A DNA stretch of 64,000 nt from a bacterium (GTDB lineage Bacteria; Armatimonadota; Zipacnadia; Zipacnadales; Zipacnadaceae). The notes beneath the pieces are model-generated. The model saw only the letters and a program-made list of their open reading frames with translations, was not told the DNA's origin and did not search any database. The DNA lies in assembly GCA_030615605.1 (NCBI GenBank), contig JAUWYY010000008.1, forward strand, positions 1 through 64,000, written 5' to 3'. Below, one piece after another: positions 8,276 through 16,936 of the stretch. The position numbers and the translations under genes were made by a program. How positions within the stretch are numbered: position 1 is the stretch's first letter; each line of letters starts with the position of its first letter.

Positions 8276-9262
8276 ATGTCGGTAAGAATTGGATTCATTG
8301 GCACAGGCGGTATTGCCCAGAGCCACCTGCGGACGCTCGGCGGAAATTCAGATGCACAGTTAGTCGCGTATTGTGACCTTGATCTAGAGCGGGCGCAGAA
8401 GGCAGCCGAAGAATATGGCGGCAATGCCTACCGGGATTTTGAGAAAATGCTGGATGGCGAAGAGCTGGACGCTCTGGTCATCTGCACTCCGCCGTTTGCT
8501 CATGGGGATATCGAACTGGCGGCCTGTGAGCAGGGCTTGCATATGCTCATTGAGAAGCCGGTGGCGGTCAGTACCGATGTGGCACTCCAGATCCTGGAGG
8601 CAGTCGAGACGGCGGGCCTCACGACCCTCGTAGCCTACAAGTACCGGTGGGAGGATCATGTTCAGAAGGGGCGTGAGATGCTGGCCGACCAGACCATCGG
8701 ACTGGTTTTCGGCAACTTCTGGGGCAGCACTCCCGGTGTGGGTTGGTGGCGAGTTAAGAGCGAATCCGGAGGACAGATGATCGAGCAGGCTACCCACATC
8801 GTGGACATGGCACGATTTATGGTCGGAGATGTCCAGCGGGTCCAGGCCTTCGGCACCCTTCAGGCTATGAACATGGTCTATCCGGATTTTGACGTGTGGG
8901 ATGCGACCGTGGCTAATCTGGAGTTCGTGGGCGGTGCCGTGGGCACCATTTCCTGCACTTGCCTATCCGAGAACTGGGGGCAAAGCAGCTTGCGAGTAAT
9001 TGCTCAAAAGCTAATGGTAGATGTTAAAGGGGGTGAGGGCATCAGTTGGGTTGATCAGGACGGCGAAGGGGAATACGAGAGGCAAGTTGATGGCTACCAG
9101 CGGGAAGCCGAGGTGTTTGTTGAAGCGGTCATGACCGGTGATCGCAGCGAAGTCTATTCGGACTACGCCGACGCGGTCAGGACTCTCGCTGTAACCGAAG
9201 CAACCAACCTGTCAATCGAGAACGGAGGAGAAGTTGTCGAGATAAACGACATTTTGCGCTAA
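8276..9262 (+). CDS. Gfo/Idh/MocA family NAD(P)-dependent oxidoreductase
   Basis: A 328-residue protein. The N-terminal Rossmann fold has VRIGFIGTGGIAQSHLRTL (GxGxxA type), followed by CDLDLERAQKAAEEYGG and the EKPVAV motif whose Lys is the usual catalytic residue of this family. The C-terminal half contains GGQMIEQATHIVDMARFMVGD, with the His that completes the active site. Members oxidise or reduce sugars, inositols or related polyols. The ATG at 8276 is chosen because GGGAGGA lies 7 bases before it; earlier in-frame ATGs at 8210 and 8219 lack both support and family similarity. Substrate unknown. Confidence 0.88.
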   Translation: MSVRIGFIGTGGIAQSHLRTLGGNSDAQLVAYCDLDLERAQKAAEEYGGNAYRDFEKMLDGEELDALVICTPPFAHGDIELAACEQGLHMLIEKPVAVSTDVALQILEAVETAGLTTLVAYKYRWEDHVQKGREMLADQTIGLVFGNFWGSTPGVGWWRVKSESGGQMIEQATHIVDMARFMVGDVQRVQAFGTLQAMNMVYPDFDVWDATVANLEFVGGAVGTISCTCLSENWGQSSLRVIAQKLMVDVKGGEGISWVDQDGEGEYERQVDGYQREAEVFVEAVMTGDRSEVYSDYADAVRTLAVTEATNLSIENGGEVVEINDILR

Positions 9263-9288
9263 AATCGCCGTAAATTGCCCTAAATGGC

Positions 9289-9317
9289 TTGACGCGGCGA
9301 TTGAAATAGTGTATACT
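9289..9317 (+). promoter_or_regulatory. Sigma-70 promoter of the candidate structured RNA
   Basis: TTGACG, 17-base spacer, TATACT. An inverted repeat (AATCGCCG at 9263-9270, CGGCGATT at 9295-9302) places its right arm inside the spacer, so a repressor or an RNA hairpin may act here. Confidence 0.7.
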
Positions 9318-9323
9318 TAGCCG

Positions 9324-9498
9324 TGGATAGGGGATGGTGGATGTTAATACAACTGAATCTGGTGGTCCCTCCCGCCGTTGTTACACCAGGTGTAGATAGG
9401 CCATAAGCGCTGCAGCAGGAGTTACCGCTTCGCCGACTAGCTCGGTAAAGCTCAGACAGCAGTGATGAAAGGCGGGCTCGGACGAGGGCTCGCCTTTT
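9324..9498 (+). ncRNA. Candidate structured non-coding RNA, class not recognised
   Basis: About 175 bases between a near-consensus promoter and an intrinsic terminator, without a credible reading frame. Visible pairings include TACACC/GGTGTA at about 9380-9393 and a longer stem GAG-TTACCG with CGGTAA-AG-CTC, extended by CTGC and GCAG, at about 9410-9463. Size and position would suit a 6S-like RNA, but I cannot assemble the 6S open-promoter-like bubble with confidence, and T-box, SRP, RNase P and cobalamin signatures are absent. It could also be a terminating leader of the sigma factor gene that starts at 9673. Confidence 0.5.
9468..9498 (+). terminator. Intrinsic terminator of the candidate RNA
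   Basis: AAAGGCG pairs with CGCCTTTT, extended inward by GGCTC with GGGCT through G-U pairs, loop GGACGA; the 3' arm ends in TTTT. Confidence 0.75.
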
Positions 9499-9672
9499 GC
9501 GTGCCACCGTAGACAGCCGCTTGCGTTTCCACCGCGGGAGAGATGCGCAAACCACCAGGCCGACTCGCCACTAAGAGCACAGCATTTTTGTTAACAGAAT
9601 AAGAGAATAGCGTGCGAGCAGGCAGTGGAAGAGCGTATCTACCAAGCATTCTGCCTACCCCCGAGGTGGCTC

Positions 9673-10371
9673 ATGGCTACTGCAGCAGGGCTTTTTGGTG
9701 AAACCTCCGCGCCGGCCAGCATCTTTGTTTACGAGCAGATTTCTGACGAAGAGTTGGTACGGCGCACCCAGCAATTCGGTGACCGGTACGCCTGTGAGTA
9801 TTTGCTTTATAAGTACCGAAATCTGGTGAAAGCCAAAGTACAGTCGTACTTCCTGATGGGGGCGGAGCGCGACGACCTGATTCAGATCGGGATGATCGGG
9901 CTATGGGAGGCAATAACAGATTTCCGTGCCGACCGCGACACCTCCTTTGCCGGATTTGCCAAAGTCTGCATCCAACGACAGATGATCTCGGCAATAAAGG
10001 CCGCTACTCGTCAGAAGCAGACCCCGCTTAATACCTCAGTTTCCCTGGATGCTTCACCCGGTGGCGATGAAGACGACGATCGAAACCTGCTGGAGATTCT
10101 GATTTCGGAGAATGACGCCGATCCCGAAAATGTCGTCCTGGGCGTGGAGGGTGAACGGGTCTTACAACAGTCGCTGCGCGAGCAGCTCTCTCCGTTCGAG
10201 TGGGAGGTGCTCACTGAGTATCGCACCGGCAAATCTTACCGGGAGATGGCGCAGACTCTCAACTGCAAAGTCAAGTCAATCGACAATGCCCTGTCGCGGA
10301 TTCGTCGCAAGCTGCCTGATCTCCGGCCATATCTGGCGGAACACGGTATAAATGCTGGTGGCTGCGACTAG
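9673..10371 (+). CDS. SigH-like RNA polymerase sigma factor
   Basis: A 232-residue sigma-70 family protein. Region 2 is visible as ACEYLLYKYRNLVKAKVQSYF then ERDDLIQIGMIGLWEAITDF and SFAGFAKVCIQRQMISAIKAATRQKQ, very close to the Firmicutes stationary-phase/sporulation factor SigH. Region 4 follows (LSPFEWEVLTEYRTGKSYREMAQ, then KVKSIDNALSRIRRKL), a helix-turn-helix for the -35 element. No region 1 or 3 is present. ATG at 9673 is favoured because GAGGTGG lies 6 bases upstream; an in-frame GTG at 9625 would add 16 residues unlike the family. It follows the candidate RNA and is followed by a terminator. Its regulon cannot be inferred. Confidence 0.85.
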   Translation: MATAAGLFGETSAPASIFVYEQISDEELVRRTQQFGDRYACEYLLYKYRNLVKAKVQSYFLMGAERDDLIQIGMIGLWEAITDFRADRDTSFAGFAKVCIQRQMISAIKAATRQKQTPLNTSVSLDASPGGDEDDDRNLLEILISENDADPENVVLGVEGERVLQQSLREQLSPFEWEVLTEYRTGKSYREMAQTLNCKVKSIDNALSRIRRKLPDLRPYLAEHGINAGGCD

Positions 10372-10405
10372 CTCGATCCGACGGACTTCAGTGAGGAGAG
10401 CTTCG

Positions 10406-10435
10406 CAGGGTGGGCCTTTGCGCCCGCCCTGTTAG
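10406..10435 (+). terminator. Terminator between the sigma factor gene and glyQ
   Basis: A ten-pair stem CAGGGTGGGC / GCCCGCCCTG with loop CTTTGC, followed by TTAGTATT, a weak U-tract. Confidence 0.6.
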
Positions 10436-10480
10436 TATTCCCAGTTGCACCGCACAACCCGTCTGGCGGTCTCTACTGTT

Positions 10481-11350
10481 ATGACTTTCCAGCAACTGAT
10501 CATCACCTTGAACGAGTTCTGGGCTGGCCAGGGCTGCCACATTAGCCAGCCGTATGACATAGAGGTGGGCGCGGGGACAATGACCCCGGATACCTTCCTG
10601 CGCGCGCTGGGGCCTGAGCCGTGGAAGGTCGCTTATGTCCAGCCGTCGCGGCGGCCCACCGACGGGCGCTACGGCGAAAACCCCTACCGGATGCAGCGCT
10701 ACTTCCAGTATCAGGTGATTATGAAGCCTGCTCCGACGGATATTCAGGATATCTACCTGGACAGCCTGGTCGCGCTGGGCATTGACCTGGCCTGCCACGA
10801 TATTCGGTTCGTGGAAGATGACTGGGAGGCGCCCACCCTGGCAGCGGCCGGCGTGGGCTGGGAGGTGTGGCTGGATGGCATGGAGATTACCCAGTTTACA
10901 TATTTCCAGCAGGTCGGCGGCCTGGAGTGTGCGCCGGTGCCTGTTGAGCTGACCTACGGGCCGGAGCGGCTGGCAATGTATCTGCAAGGGGTGGACGATT
11001 ATCGCCAGTTGGACTGGTCCGACCAGATCAAGTATGGGGAAATCCGCTACGCCGAAGAGAAGCAGTTCTCCAGCTACAACTTTGAAGTAGCCGACACCGA
11101 GATGCTCGGGGAACTTTTCGGCCGCTACGAGCGCGAGACTGATGCTTGCTTGCAGGCTCATTTGCCTCTGCCGGCATACGACTACGTTCTGAAATGCTCG
11201 CATACCTTCAATCTGCTCGATGCCCGCGGAGCGGTGAGCGTGACCGAACGCAATGCGATGATTATGCGGGTACGGCGACTGGCCTGTCGCGTAGCCGAAG
11301 CGTATGTCACCGACCGCGAGCAGTTGGGTTTTCCGCTACTTGAAGAATAG
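10481..11350 (+). CDS. glyQ: Glycyl-tRNA synthetase alpha subunit
   Basis: A 289-residue protein that begins [19 protein letters not shown] and contains the class II catalytic segments [21 protein letters not shown] and [21 protein letters not shown], hallmarks of the bacterial two-subunit GlyRS. It forms glycyl-adenylate and charges tRNA-Gly together with GlyS. ATG at 10481 fits the family start; the earlier in-frame ATG at 10445 would add twelve unrelated residues. glyS follows after 21 bases. No T-box leader was seen before it. Confidence 0.96.
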   Translation: MTFQQLIITLNEFWAGQGCHISQPYDIEVGAGTMTPDTFLRALGPEPWKVAYVQPSRRPTDGRYGENPYRMQRYFQYQVIMKPAPTDIQDIYLDSLVALGIDLACHDIRFVEDDWEAPTLAAAGVGWEVWLDGMEITQFTYFQQVGGLECAPVPVELTYGPERLAMYLQGVDDYRQLDWSDQIKYGEIRYAEEKQFSSYNFEVADTEMLGELFGRYERETDACLQAHLPLPAYDYVLKCSHTFNLLDARGAVSVTERNAMIMRVRRLACRVAEAYVTDREQLGFPLLEE

Positions 11351-11371
11351 GATAAGCTACAAATAGAACCG

Positions 11372-13498
11372 ATGGCGGCAGACTTGCTTTACGAAATTGG
11401 TGTTGAAGAGATTCCGGCCAATGCCGTGCTGCCGGCGCTGGCTCAGCTTGAGGCGGCTGTTGGCGAAGGGCTGGACAGACTGCGGCTTGACCACGGCCCA
11501 ATAGCCACTTATGGCACGCCTCGGCGGCTGGCAATTATTGTCAATGATGTTGACGACCGCCAGGAAGATGTCGTCGAGGAGATAAAAGGCCCGCCCGCCC
11601 AGGCTGCGTTCGATGCTGAGGGCAATCCCACCCGGGCAGCGGTGGGCTTTGCGAGTTCGCGCGGAGTTGAGTTGTCCGATCTGGAGGTGCGCACGGTTGA
11701 CGAGGGTGAGTGGGTTTTTGCCCGCATCAGCCGGCCGGGCCAGCCCGCGACCGAGGTGCTCCCCCAGCTACTGAAGCAGGCGACTGAGCAGCTCAGCTTC
11801 CCCAAGACGATGTGGTGGGCTGAGGTGGGCTTCCGCTTTGCCCGACCGCTGCGCTGGCTGGTTGCTCTGCTGGGTGAGGAACTGCTCGATCTGGAAATAG
11901 CAGGAGTTCGGGCCACCCAGACCACCCGTGGTCACCGTATTCTGGGGACCAGCAGCATTGAAATAGACCATCCCGCCCGATATCTGGAACTGCTCGAAGC
12001 CAACGGTGTGATAGCAGATCATCGGTGTCGCCACGAGATGATTGTACAGCAGGCCACCGAGTTGGCTGCCACTCAGGGCTACCGCCCGCGAATAGATCCC
12101 GATATCCTCAGTGAAGTCACCTTCCTGGTTGAATATCCCGCCTGCGTGATGGGCAGCTTCGACTCTGAGTATCTACAGTTACCCCAGGAAATCATAGTCA
12201 CGGTGCTGCAGGGACATCAAAAGGCATTTCCTGTCGAGGATGAGCAGGGGAACCTCGCTCCGAACTTCATTGCCGTCACCAATGCCGACCCGGCGGCGGC
12301 TGATACTGTGCGTTCGGGATGGGAAAAGGTGATCGTTCCGCGCCTGGATGATGCCCAGTTCTACTACGAGCAGGATATGGGCCAGCCCCTGGCCGAGCGG
12401 CGCGAGGCGCTCAAGCGTGTCACCTTTATGGAGAAGCTGGGTACCGTCTACGACCAAAGCCAGAGGCTGGTCAAGCTGACCTCGTGGCTGGCTGAACACC
12501 TGGATGAGGTGAGTGAATCAGAGGCGCAGACCGCACGCCGTGCGGCTGAGCTGGCCAAGTGCGATCAAGTCACGATGATGGTGCGTGATGGCAAGCTCGG
12601 TGAGGTGCTTCAGGGAGTAATCGGCGGATATTATGCCCGGGATTCGGGCGAATCCCAGGCGGTAGCGACGGCCATTTCCGAGCAATACCTGCCCGCTCAG
12701 GCCGGCGATCACATTCCGATGACTCCCGCTGGCCGCATGCTCAGCCTGGCTGATAAGATGGATCACCTGGCGGCGTGCTTCCGCCTGGGCGAGATTCCCC
12801 GAGGCTCAGCGGACCCATATGCGCTGCGCCGGCGGGCGGCCGCTGTACTTGAAATTGTCCGACAAACTGGTTATCACTTCTCGCTTTCCGAGTTTATCCA
12901 ACAGAGTCTGGAGTTGCTGCCAGTGCCCCCCGACGACAGTAGTCTCGTCCCCACCTCGCAGGCAGCTTCGCGATTACAGGATCTGTTTGCCGAACGTCTT
13001 CAGGCGGTGTGGGAACAGGGTGGGGTTGACTACGACATCTGCCGGGCGGTGCTGGCTACTGACTGGGATGACATCGCTGAGGCCAATGCGCGTGCCCAAC
13101 TGCTCGCCCAGCTACGCAACAGCCAGCCAGAACTCTTCACCGAGCTGGTCACTGCCGCCGAGCGACCGGCCCGTATCGCTCGCCCGGAGAATATCCCTGA
13201 AGCAGCCGAATTTGACACCAGCCTCTTTGAACATCCCATGGAGAGCCGGCTTCTGGAGGAATTCGCCGGGATTCGCGACGAGGTAGAGACTCTTCTGGAA
13301 GATAAGTCACCTGACTGGGTGCAAGTAGCCGCCCTGCTGGCCGGGCTGCTGCCAGTCATTCACCAGTATTTTGAAGACGTAATGGTTATGGTTGAAGACG
13401 AGGCCTTAAGCCGCAACCGTCTGACGCTGCTGCGCGACATTGACCAGCTTTTCCTGCGTCTGGCCGATTTCTTGGAAATCGTCCAGAGCAGTGACTAG
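11372..13498 (+). CDS. glyS: Glycyl-tRNA synthetase beta subunit
   Basis: A 708-residue protein with the GlyS N-terminus (ADLLYEIGVEEIPANAVLPAL), the segment PKTMWWAEVGFRFARPLRWLVALL, an HD-domain-like middle (KCDQVTMMVRDGKLGEVLQGVIGGYYA) and a C-terminal DALR-like anticodon-binding region (FFEDVMVM-type YFEDVMVMVEDEALSRNRLTLL). It recognises tRNA-Gly and is needed for the second step of the GlyQ reaction. Length is normal. The gene pair glyQ-glyS is complete here. Confidence 0.96.
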   Translation: MAADLLYEIGVEEIPANAVLPALAQLEAAVGEGLDRLRLDHGPIATYGTPRRLAIIVNDVDDRQEDVVEEIKGPPAQAAFDAEGNPTRAAVGFASSRGVELSDLEVRTVDEGEWVFARISRPGQPATEVLPQLLKQATEQLSFPKTMWWAEVGFRFARPLRWLVALLGEELLDLEIAGVRATQTTRGHRILGTSSIEIDHPARYLELLEANGVIADHRCRHEMIVQQATELAATQGYRPRIDPDILSEVTFLVEYPACVMGSFDSEYLQLPQEIIVTVLQGHQKAFPVEDEQGNLAPNFIAVTNADPAAADTVRSGWEKVIVPRLDDAQFYYEQDMGQPLAERREALKRVTFMEKLGTVYDQSQRLVKLTSWLAEHLDEVSESEAQTARRAAELAKCDQVTMMVRDGKLGEVLQGVIGGYYARDSGESQAVATAISEQYLPAQAGDHIPMTPAGRMLSLADKMDHLAACFRLGEIPRGSADPYALRRRAAAVLEIVRQTGYHFSLSEFIQQSLELLPVPPDDSSLVPTSQAASRLQDLFAERLQAVWEQGGVDYDICRAVLATDWDDIAEANARAQLLAQLRNSQPELFTELVTAAERPARIARPENIPEAAEFDTSLFEHPMESRLLEEFAGIRDEVETLLEDKSPDWVQVAALLAGLLPVIHQYFEDVMVMVEDEALSRNRLTLLRDIDQLFLRLADFLEIVQSSD

Positions 13499-13646
13499 GA
13501 GGGCTGACTCAGCCTCAGTTGCCAGCCGCTGCTGAGTATAGAGTTGAGTTTCTGGGTACAATAAAACTGGACATCTACCGCTGCGCTGGGAACCGCATCG
13601 AGAGTTCGGTTGAGTAGAATCTGGAGGGGAGAAGGGCGGTGGGCAG

Positions 13647-13814
13647 ATGCAGTCAATAGTGCACTTGGGTATTATTGCGTTACTGGCGGCGATTGGCTCG
13701 TCGTTGGGGGAGCAGTTCTATGCAGAGGAGGGTATGAAATTCGGAGCACTTGTGGGAGGGGTATTGGGCCTGCTGGTGATTCTTGTCCTGCGTGCGGGCA
13801 CCCGCAACAAGTAA
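13647..13814 (+). CDS. Small two-segment membrane protein
   Basis: A 55-residue frame starting MQSIVHLGIIALLAAIGSS and ending LLVILVLRAGTRNK. Two hydrophobic stretches (residues 4-19 and 34-49) flank a short EQFYAEEGMKF loop, giving a hairpin with glycine-rich helices. A purine-rich AGAAGGG lies about 13 bases upstream. It is not a shadow, since no other gene uses this stretch. I do not recognise a family; small glycine-zipper-like membrane proteins look like this. It ends 45 bases before the converging YqgF-like gene. Confidence 0.45.
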   Translation: MQSIVHLGIIALLAAIGSSLGEQFYAEEGMKFGALVGGVLGLLVILVLRAGTRNK

Positions 13815-13859
13815 GCCGGCGGTGCTAACGAAGACGATAGTCCTTAGCCGAGTCATCCA

Positions 13860-14321
13860 TCACCTCAGGTCTGCTGTTTGTTGGTCTATTCGCTCCAGGA
13901 GACGTTCAGCGATGATCAGCGCCGCATAGTCGTCCACGGGCCGGGGCGGCACTCTCAAACCCAAAGGAATCAGTCGCGCCAGGCCCCGGGGTGGGTTATC
14001 TTCCCAGTATCTTTCCCGCGCCAGCCTGGAGGTCAGTTCTTCGCTTACCGTGGTAACGGGCGTATCAATACCTGCTTGCGCCAACTGGTCGTGAGTCTGC
14101 TCCGCACCTGTGCAGTCACCGATTGCCACCTCGCCAATGGCGAATTCCTCCGCTACCCGACGCACCATCTCAGCAAGCTCCGCCAGAGTCACAACTTCTT
14201 GATATAATGGGCCCCGCTGACGGCTGACCACGGCCAGGCCACATTTGTCAGTGCCGGGATCCAGACCCAGGACTATTGCGTCTTCGTGTTCTGTTGCCCG
14301 GTCAGGATTCAGACTCCTCAC
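13860..14321 (-). CDS. YqgF/RuvX-like RNase H-fold protein
   Basis: A 153-residue protein of the RuvC/YqgF nuclease fold. The first strand carries the catalytic-type Asp in IVLGLDPGTDKCGLAVV; the second acidic site is in TTVSEELTSRLARERYW, and the C-terminal Asp is in RPVDDYAALIIAERLLE. YqgF enzymes process the 5' end of 16S rRNA or resolve DNA junctions; this one is a divergent paralogue type and its substrate is uncertain. It overlaps the end of the DUF3084 gene by 20 bases and is the last gene of the envelope operon, an unusual partner for lipopolysaccharide transport. Confidence 0.7.
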   Translation of the reverse strand: MRSLNPDRATEHEDAIVLGLDPGTDKCGLAVVSRQRGPLYQEVVTLAELAEMVRRVAEEFAIGEVAIGDCTGAEQTHDQLAQAGIDTPVTTVSEELTSRLARERYWEDNPPRGLARLIPLGLRVPPRPVDDYAALIIAERLLERIDQQTADLR

Positions 14322-15768
14322 CTACCTGTATCGCTACCAAAAACGGGGAAAGACCCGCCCGATAGACATCCTCGGCGGCTATTGCTCGGACGATTTGCAA
14401 CTCGCCGGCTGATAGCAGTTGGTCGAGCGCTGCCAGCAGTTGCTCGGCGGGCACATCGCCGTACTGACCGGTTTCGGGGTGCGGCAGGATGCCCTGCTGC
14501 TGAGCTTCGTGTCGCAACCTGGATAGGATAGACCAGATTTGGGCGAATACTTGATCGCGACTAAGACCACCGTCAATCTGCAGGCGCACTATAGTCTCAC
14601 CACGCTCATATACCCGGCTGTTGGGAATTACCACCAGTATCACGGGGACCGGCTCGGGCTCGGGTTGAGCGGCGAAAACCGTGGCCAGTACCTTCATACT
14701 TACGATGTAGCTATCTTCCTCACCCCCTTTGATCTTTCGGGCTACGGCAACGATTATTCGATCCTCCCTGACCTCACCAAATCGTTTGCCCTCGGGTATG
14801 GGAGCCAAGACTCGGATAGCCCGGCCCTCTTCGATCTCTATCCCTCTGGCCCGCGCCATCTTGGAGGCCAGAATTAGGTTTTCGCGCAGTGAGCTTTCAA
14901 TCTGTTCGACTGTCTGGTCAGAGCGGATTACGTTGCGAAGCAGTTCCTGGCCTGCCTCAAACAGCTTGGGTCCATAAACCGCCTGCTGCCAGCCCTTCAA
15001 TATTGTCTCTAAGTCCTCCAGTTCCGATTGCAGGCCGGCCAGGCGGTCGAGTTTCAGCTCTAATTCCTCGCGAACCGGTTCAAGTTGGCGTACTATGTCG
15101 TCCAACTCGCGATTGACCACAACAAGCTGCCCCTGGGTGCTGCTCAGCTGGCCCTCCAGCGTATCAACCTCTTCTCTGAGGCTCTCTCTCTGGTCCTGGA
15201 GCGCTTGGTTCTCCGCACCCGTGCGCAACAGTTCGTCATTGGACCACTCTAGCTGCGACTTGGCCTGCTCCAAGTTGTCGCCAATACGCTCGGCCTGGGC
15301 CACAAGATCGTCGCGCTCGGCCTGCAGACTCGTTATCCGACCATTGAGTCTATCAGCCTGTTCTTGAAGCCCTTCGGTCTGCTGTTTGAGGTCATTAGCC
15401 TTCTGGTGGGCTTCCTCGGCGTCCGCACGGGCGATCTCGGCATCAGCCTGGGCTTGATTCGTTTGTACGTTGAGTTTTCGAACTTGATCTGTAAGACGTA
15501 CTTCCTGGTCGCGCAGGTGCTGAATATCGAACAGGGCGACCTGCACGTAACTGCTACTAAGGGCGGCGACAGCCAGGCCGATCAGGGGCAGAGTAGCGCC
15601 GACTGCGATGCCGACCAAGCGGGCAGTGGTGCGGGGCCGCAACCCAAACAGGCTGCTGCGCCGCTTGCCCAGCCGGTAGCCAATAATGTCGCCCAGCCAG
15701 GCGATGAGCCCGCCGGTAGCTACCAGGATTATGAGCGCGATTATTGTATAAGCCGACACCTTCACCAC
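14302..15768 (-). CDS. DUF3084 coiled-coil membrane protein
   Basis: A 488-residue protein with two N-terminal membrane segments (residues about 8-30 and 50-72), then a long coiled coil (about 75-260) rich in Gln, Glu, Ala and Leu heptads, then a globular C-terminal domain. The order matches DUF3084, known mainly in cyanobacteria and Armatimonadota-like genomes and lacking an assigned role. The coiled coil is predicted to lie outside the inner membrane. It follows lptF/G by 23 bases and precedes the YqgF-like gene, so it is probably co-transcribed with the export machinery; a structural envelope role is a guess. Confidence 0.75.
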   Translation of the reverse strand: MVKVSAYTIIALIILVATGGLIAWLGDIIGYRLGKRRSSLFGLRPRTTARLVGIAVGATLPLIGLAVAALSSSYVQVALFDIQHLRDQEVRLTDQVRKLNVQTNQAQADAEIARADAEEAHQKANDLKQQTEGLQEQADRLNGRITSLQAERDDLVAQAERIGDNLEQAKSQLEWSNDELLRTGAENQALQDQRESLREEVDTLEGQLSSTQGQLVVVNRELDDIVRQLEPVREELELKLDRLAGLQSELEDLETILKGWQQAVYGPKLFEAGQELLRNVIRSDQTVEQIESSLRENLILASKMARARGIEIEEGRAIRVLAPIPEGKRFGEVREDRIIVAVARKIKGGEEDSYIVSMKVLATVFAAQPEPEPVPVILVVIPNSRVYERGETIVRLQIDGGLSRDQVFAQIWSILSRLRHEAQQQGILPHPETGQYGDVPAEQLLAALDQLLSAGELQIVRAIAAEDVYRAGLSPFLVAIQVGEESES

Positions 15769-15791
15769 TTCCGATTGCCCGACGGTGTTGC

Positions 15792-16880
15792 TTAGCGAGA
15801 GGCGTCAACTAGCAGTCCCAGGCCGACGCCGTAGAGTATGAGATTGGGTAGCCACGCCGCCAGGACCGGCGGCAGCGCCCCCTGTTCCCCCACCACCCGC
15901 AGAGTATTGAAGATGATATAGTATGCCAGAATGATGGCCAGGGAGATGCCCAGACCTACGCTAGTGGTCGTGCGCTTGGGCCGCAGAGCCAGGGGTGCAG
16001 CGATGAGTGCAAAGCCCAGAGCGGTCCACGGCGCGGCCAGGCGAATATGATAATATTCAACTAGCTCTGTCAACTTCTTACGGGCGGCTGCCGGCAGCTT
16101 GCGCATGCGCTGGATGTCGCGGCGCAGGTCTGCCAGAGGCATATCCGCCGGCTTCTTGCGGAGCTCTTTCAGTTGCCAGGGAGCTGTGCCGACTTCCATG
16201 TCAAACTCCTGGACGCGTTCTTGACGGTAATGGTCGTAGTCCCAGTGCCGGACGTTTTTCATCTCTATGGTAGTATCGCGCCAGACCGCAGACTCAGCGG
16301 TGTACTGGTCCCGGTACTTGCCGTCGCGGAACTTGACGATCCACACATCGCGCAGCCGGTTGGTTTGCGGGTCAAAATGGGCCGCGTAGAGCTGAATCTG
16401 TGGAGGTTGGTCTTCGGGCAGTTGCACCAGCAGGTAGCCCTGCCTTGTGACGGCTCCCTCGGCCAACTCGACCAGCAACTGATTGGAGGCGTTGTTGGCC
16501 GGAGGTACGACGACTTCATTAAGGACTAACGCAAGCGCTGATATCAGCAGACCGCCGGCCAGCACGGGCACGGCCAGGCGCAGGAAAGAGATACCACCGG
16601 CACGCATCGCCTCCACCTCGCCGTCACTGCTGAGCCGGCCGATGGCCATCAGCACGCCAAACATAGTGGCCATCGGCAAAGTGAGTGTAATTGTCTGGGG
16701 CATTCTGTAGAGAAATGCCCGAGCAACCAGCCCGGCCGGATAGCCCTCGCGGACGACTAGCTTCAGGGCGTCGTAGAGCAGGTCTATGCTGACCAGCACG
16801 ATGATGAACGCCCCCACGCCGAATAGGAAGGGTCCAATCATCTCTTTCAGGATGTATTTGTCAAGTTTGCGCAAGCCCAA
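15792..16880 (-). CDS. LptF/LptG family lipopolysaccharide export permease
   Basis: A 362-residue protein with the YjgP/YjgQ layout: one N-terminal membrane segment, LTLPMATMFGVLMAIGRLSSDGEVEAMRAGGIS (the coupling-helix region, about residues 64-96), two more segments, a large periplasmic beta-jellyroll (about 130-265) and three C-terminal segments. It would form the membrane part of the LptB2FG transporter that extracts LPS. Only one such permease gene lies in this operon, whereas most diderms have an LptF-LptG pair, so either a homodimer forms or the partner is elsewhere. Confidence 0.9.
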   Translation of the reverse strand: MGLRKLDKYILKEMIGPFLFGVGAFIIVLVSIDLLYDALKLVVREGYPAGLVARAFLYRMPQTITLTLPMATMFGVLMAIGRLSSDGEVEAMRAGGISFLRLAVPVLAGGLLISALALVLNEVVVPPANNASNQLLVELAEGAVTRQGYLLVQLPEDQPPQIQLYAAHFDPQTNRLRDVWIVKFRDGKYRDQYTAESAVWRDTTIEMKNVRHWDYDHYRQERVQEFDMEVGTAPWQLKELRKKPADMPLADLRRDIQRMRKLPAAARKKLTELVEYYHIRLAAPWTALGFALIAAPLALRPKRTTTSVGLGISLAIILAYYIIFNTLRVVGEQGALPPVLAAWLPNLILYGVGLGLLVDASR

Positions 16881-16936
16881 ACCCCAATTGATTAGACGCT
16901 CTGCAACACGAGTGGCTAGGCCGGTCCGTTCTCATC

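Noticed and set aside
10372..10480. T-box leader before glyQ
   Set aside because: The hairpin there is a plain terminator; the T-box sequence (GGTGGNACCGCG type) and specifier stem are absent.
10388..11203. 271-residue minus-strand frame over glyQ
   Set aside because: Antisense shadow of glyQ with no family resemblance.
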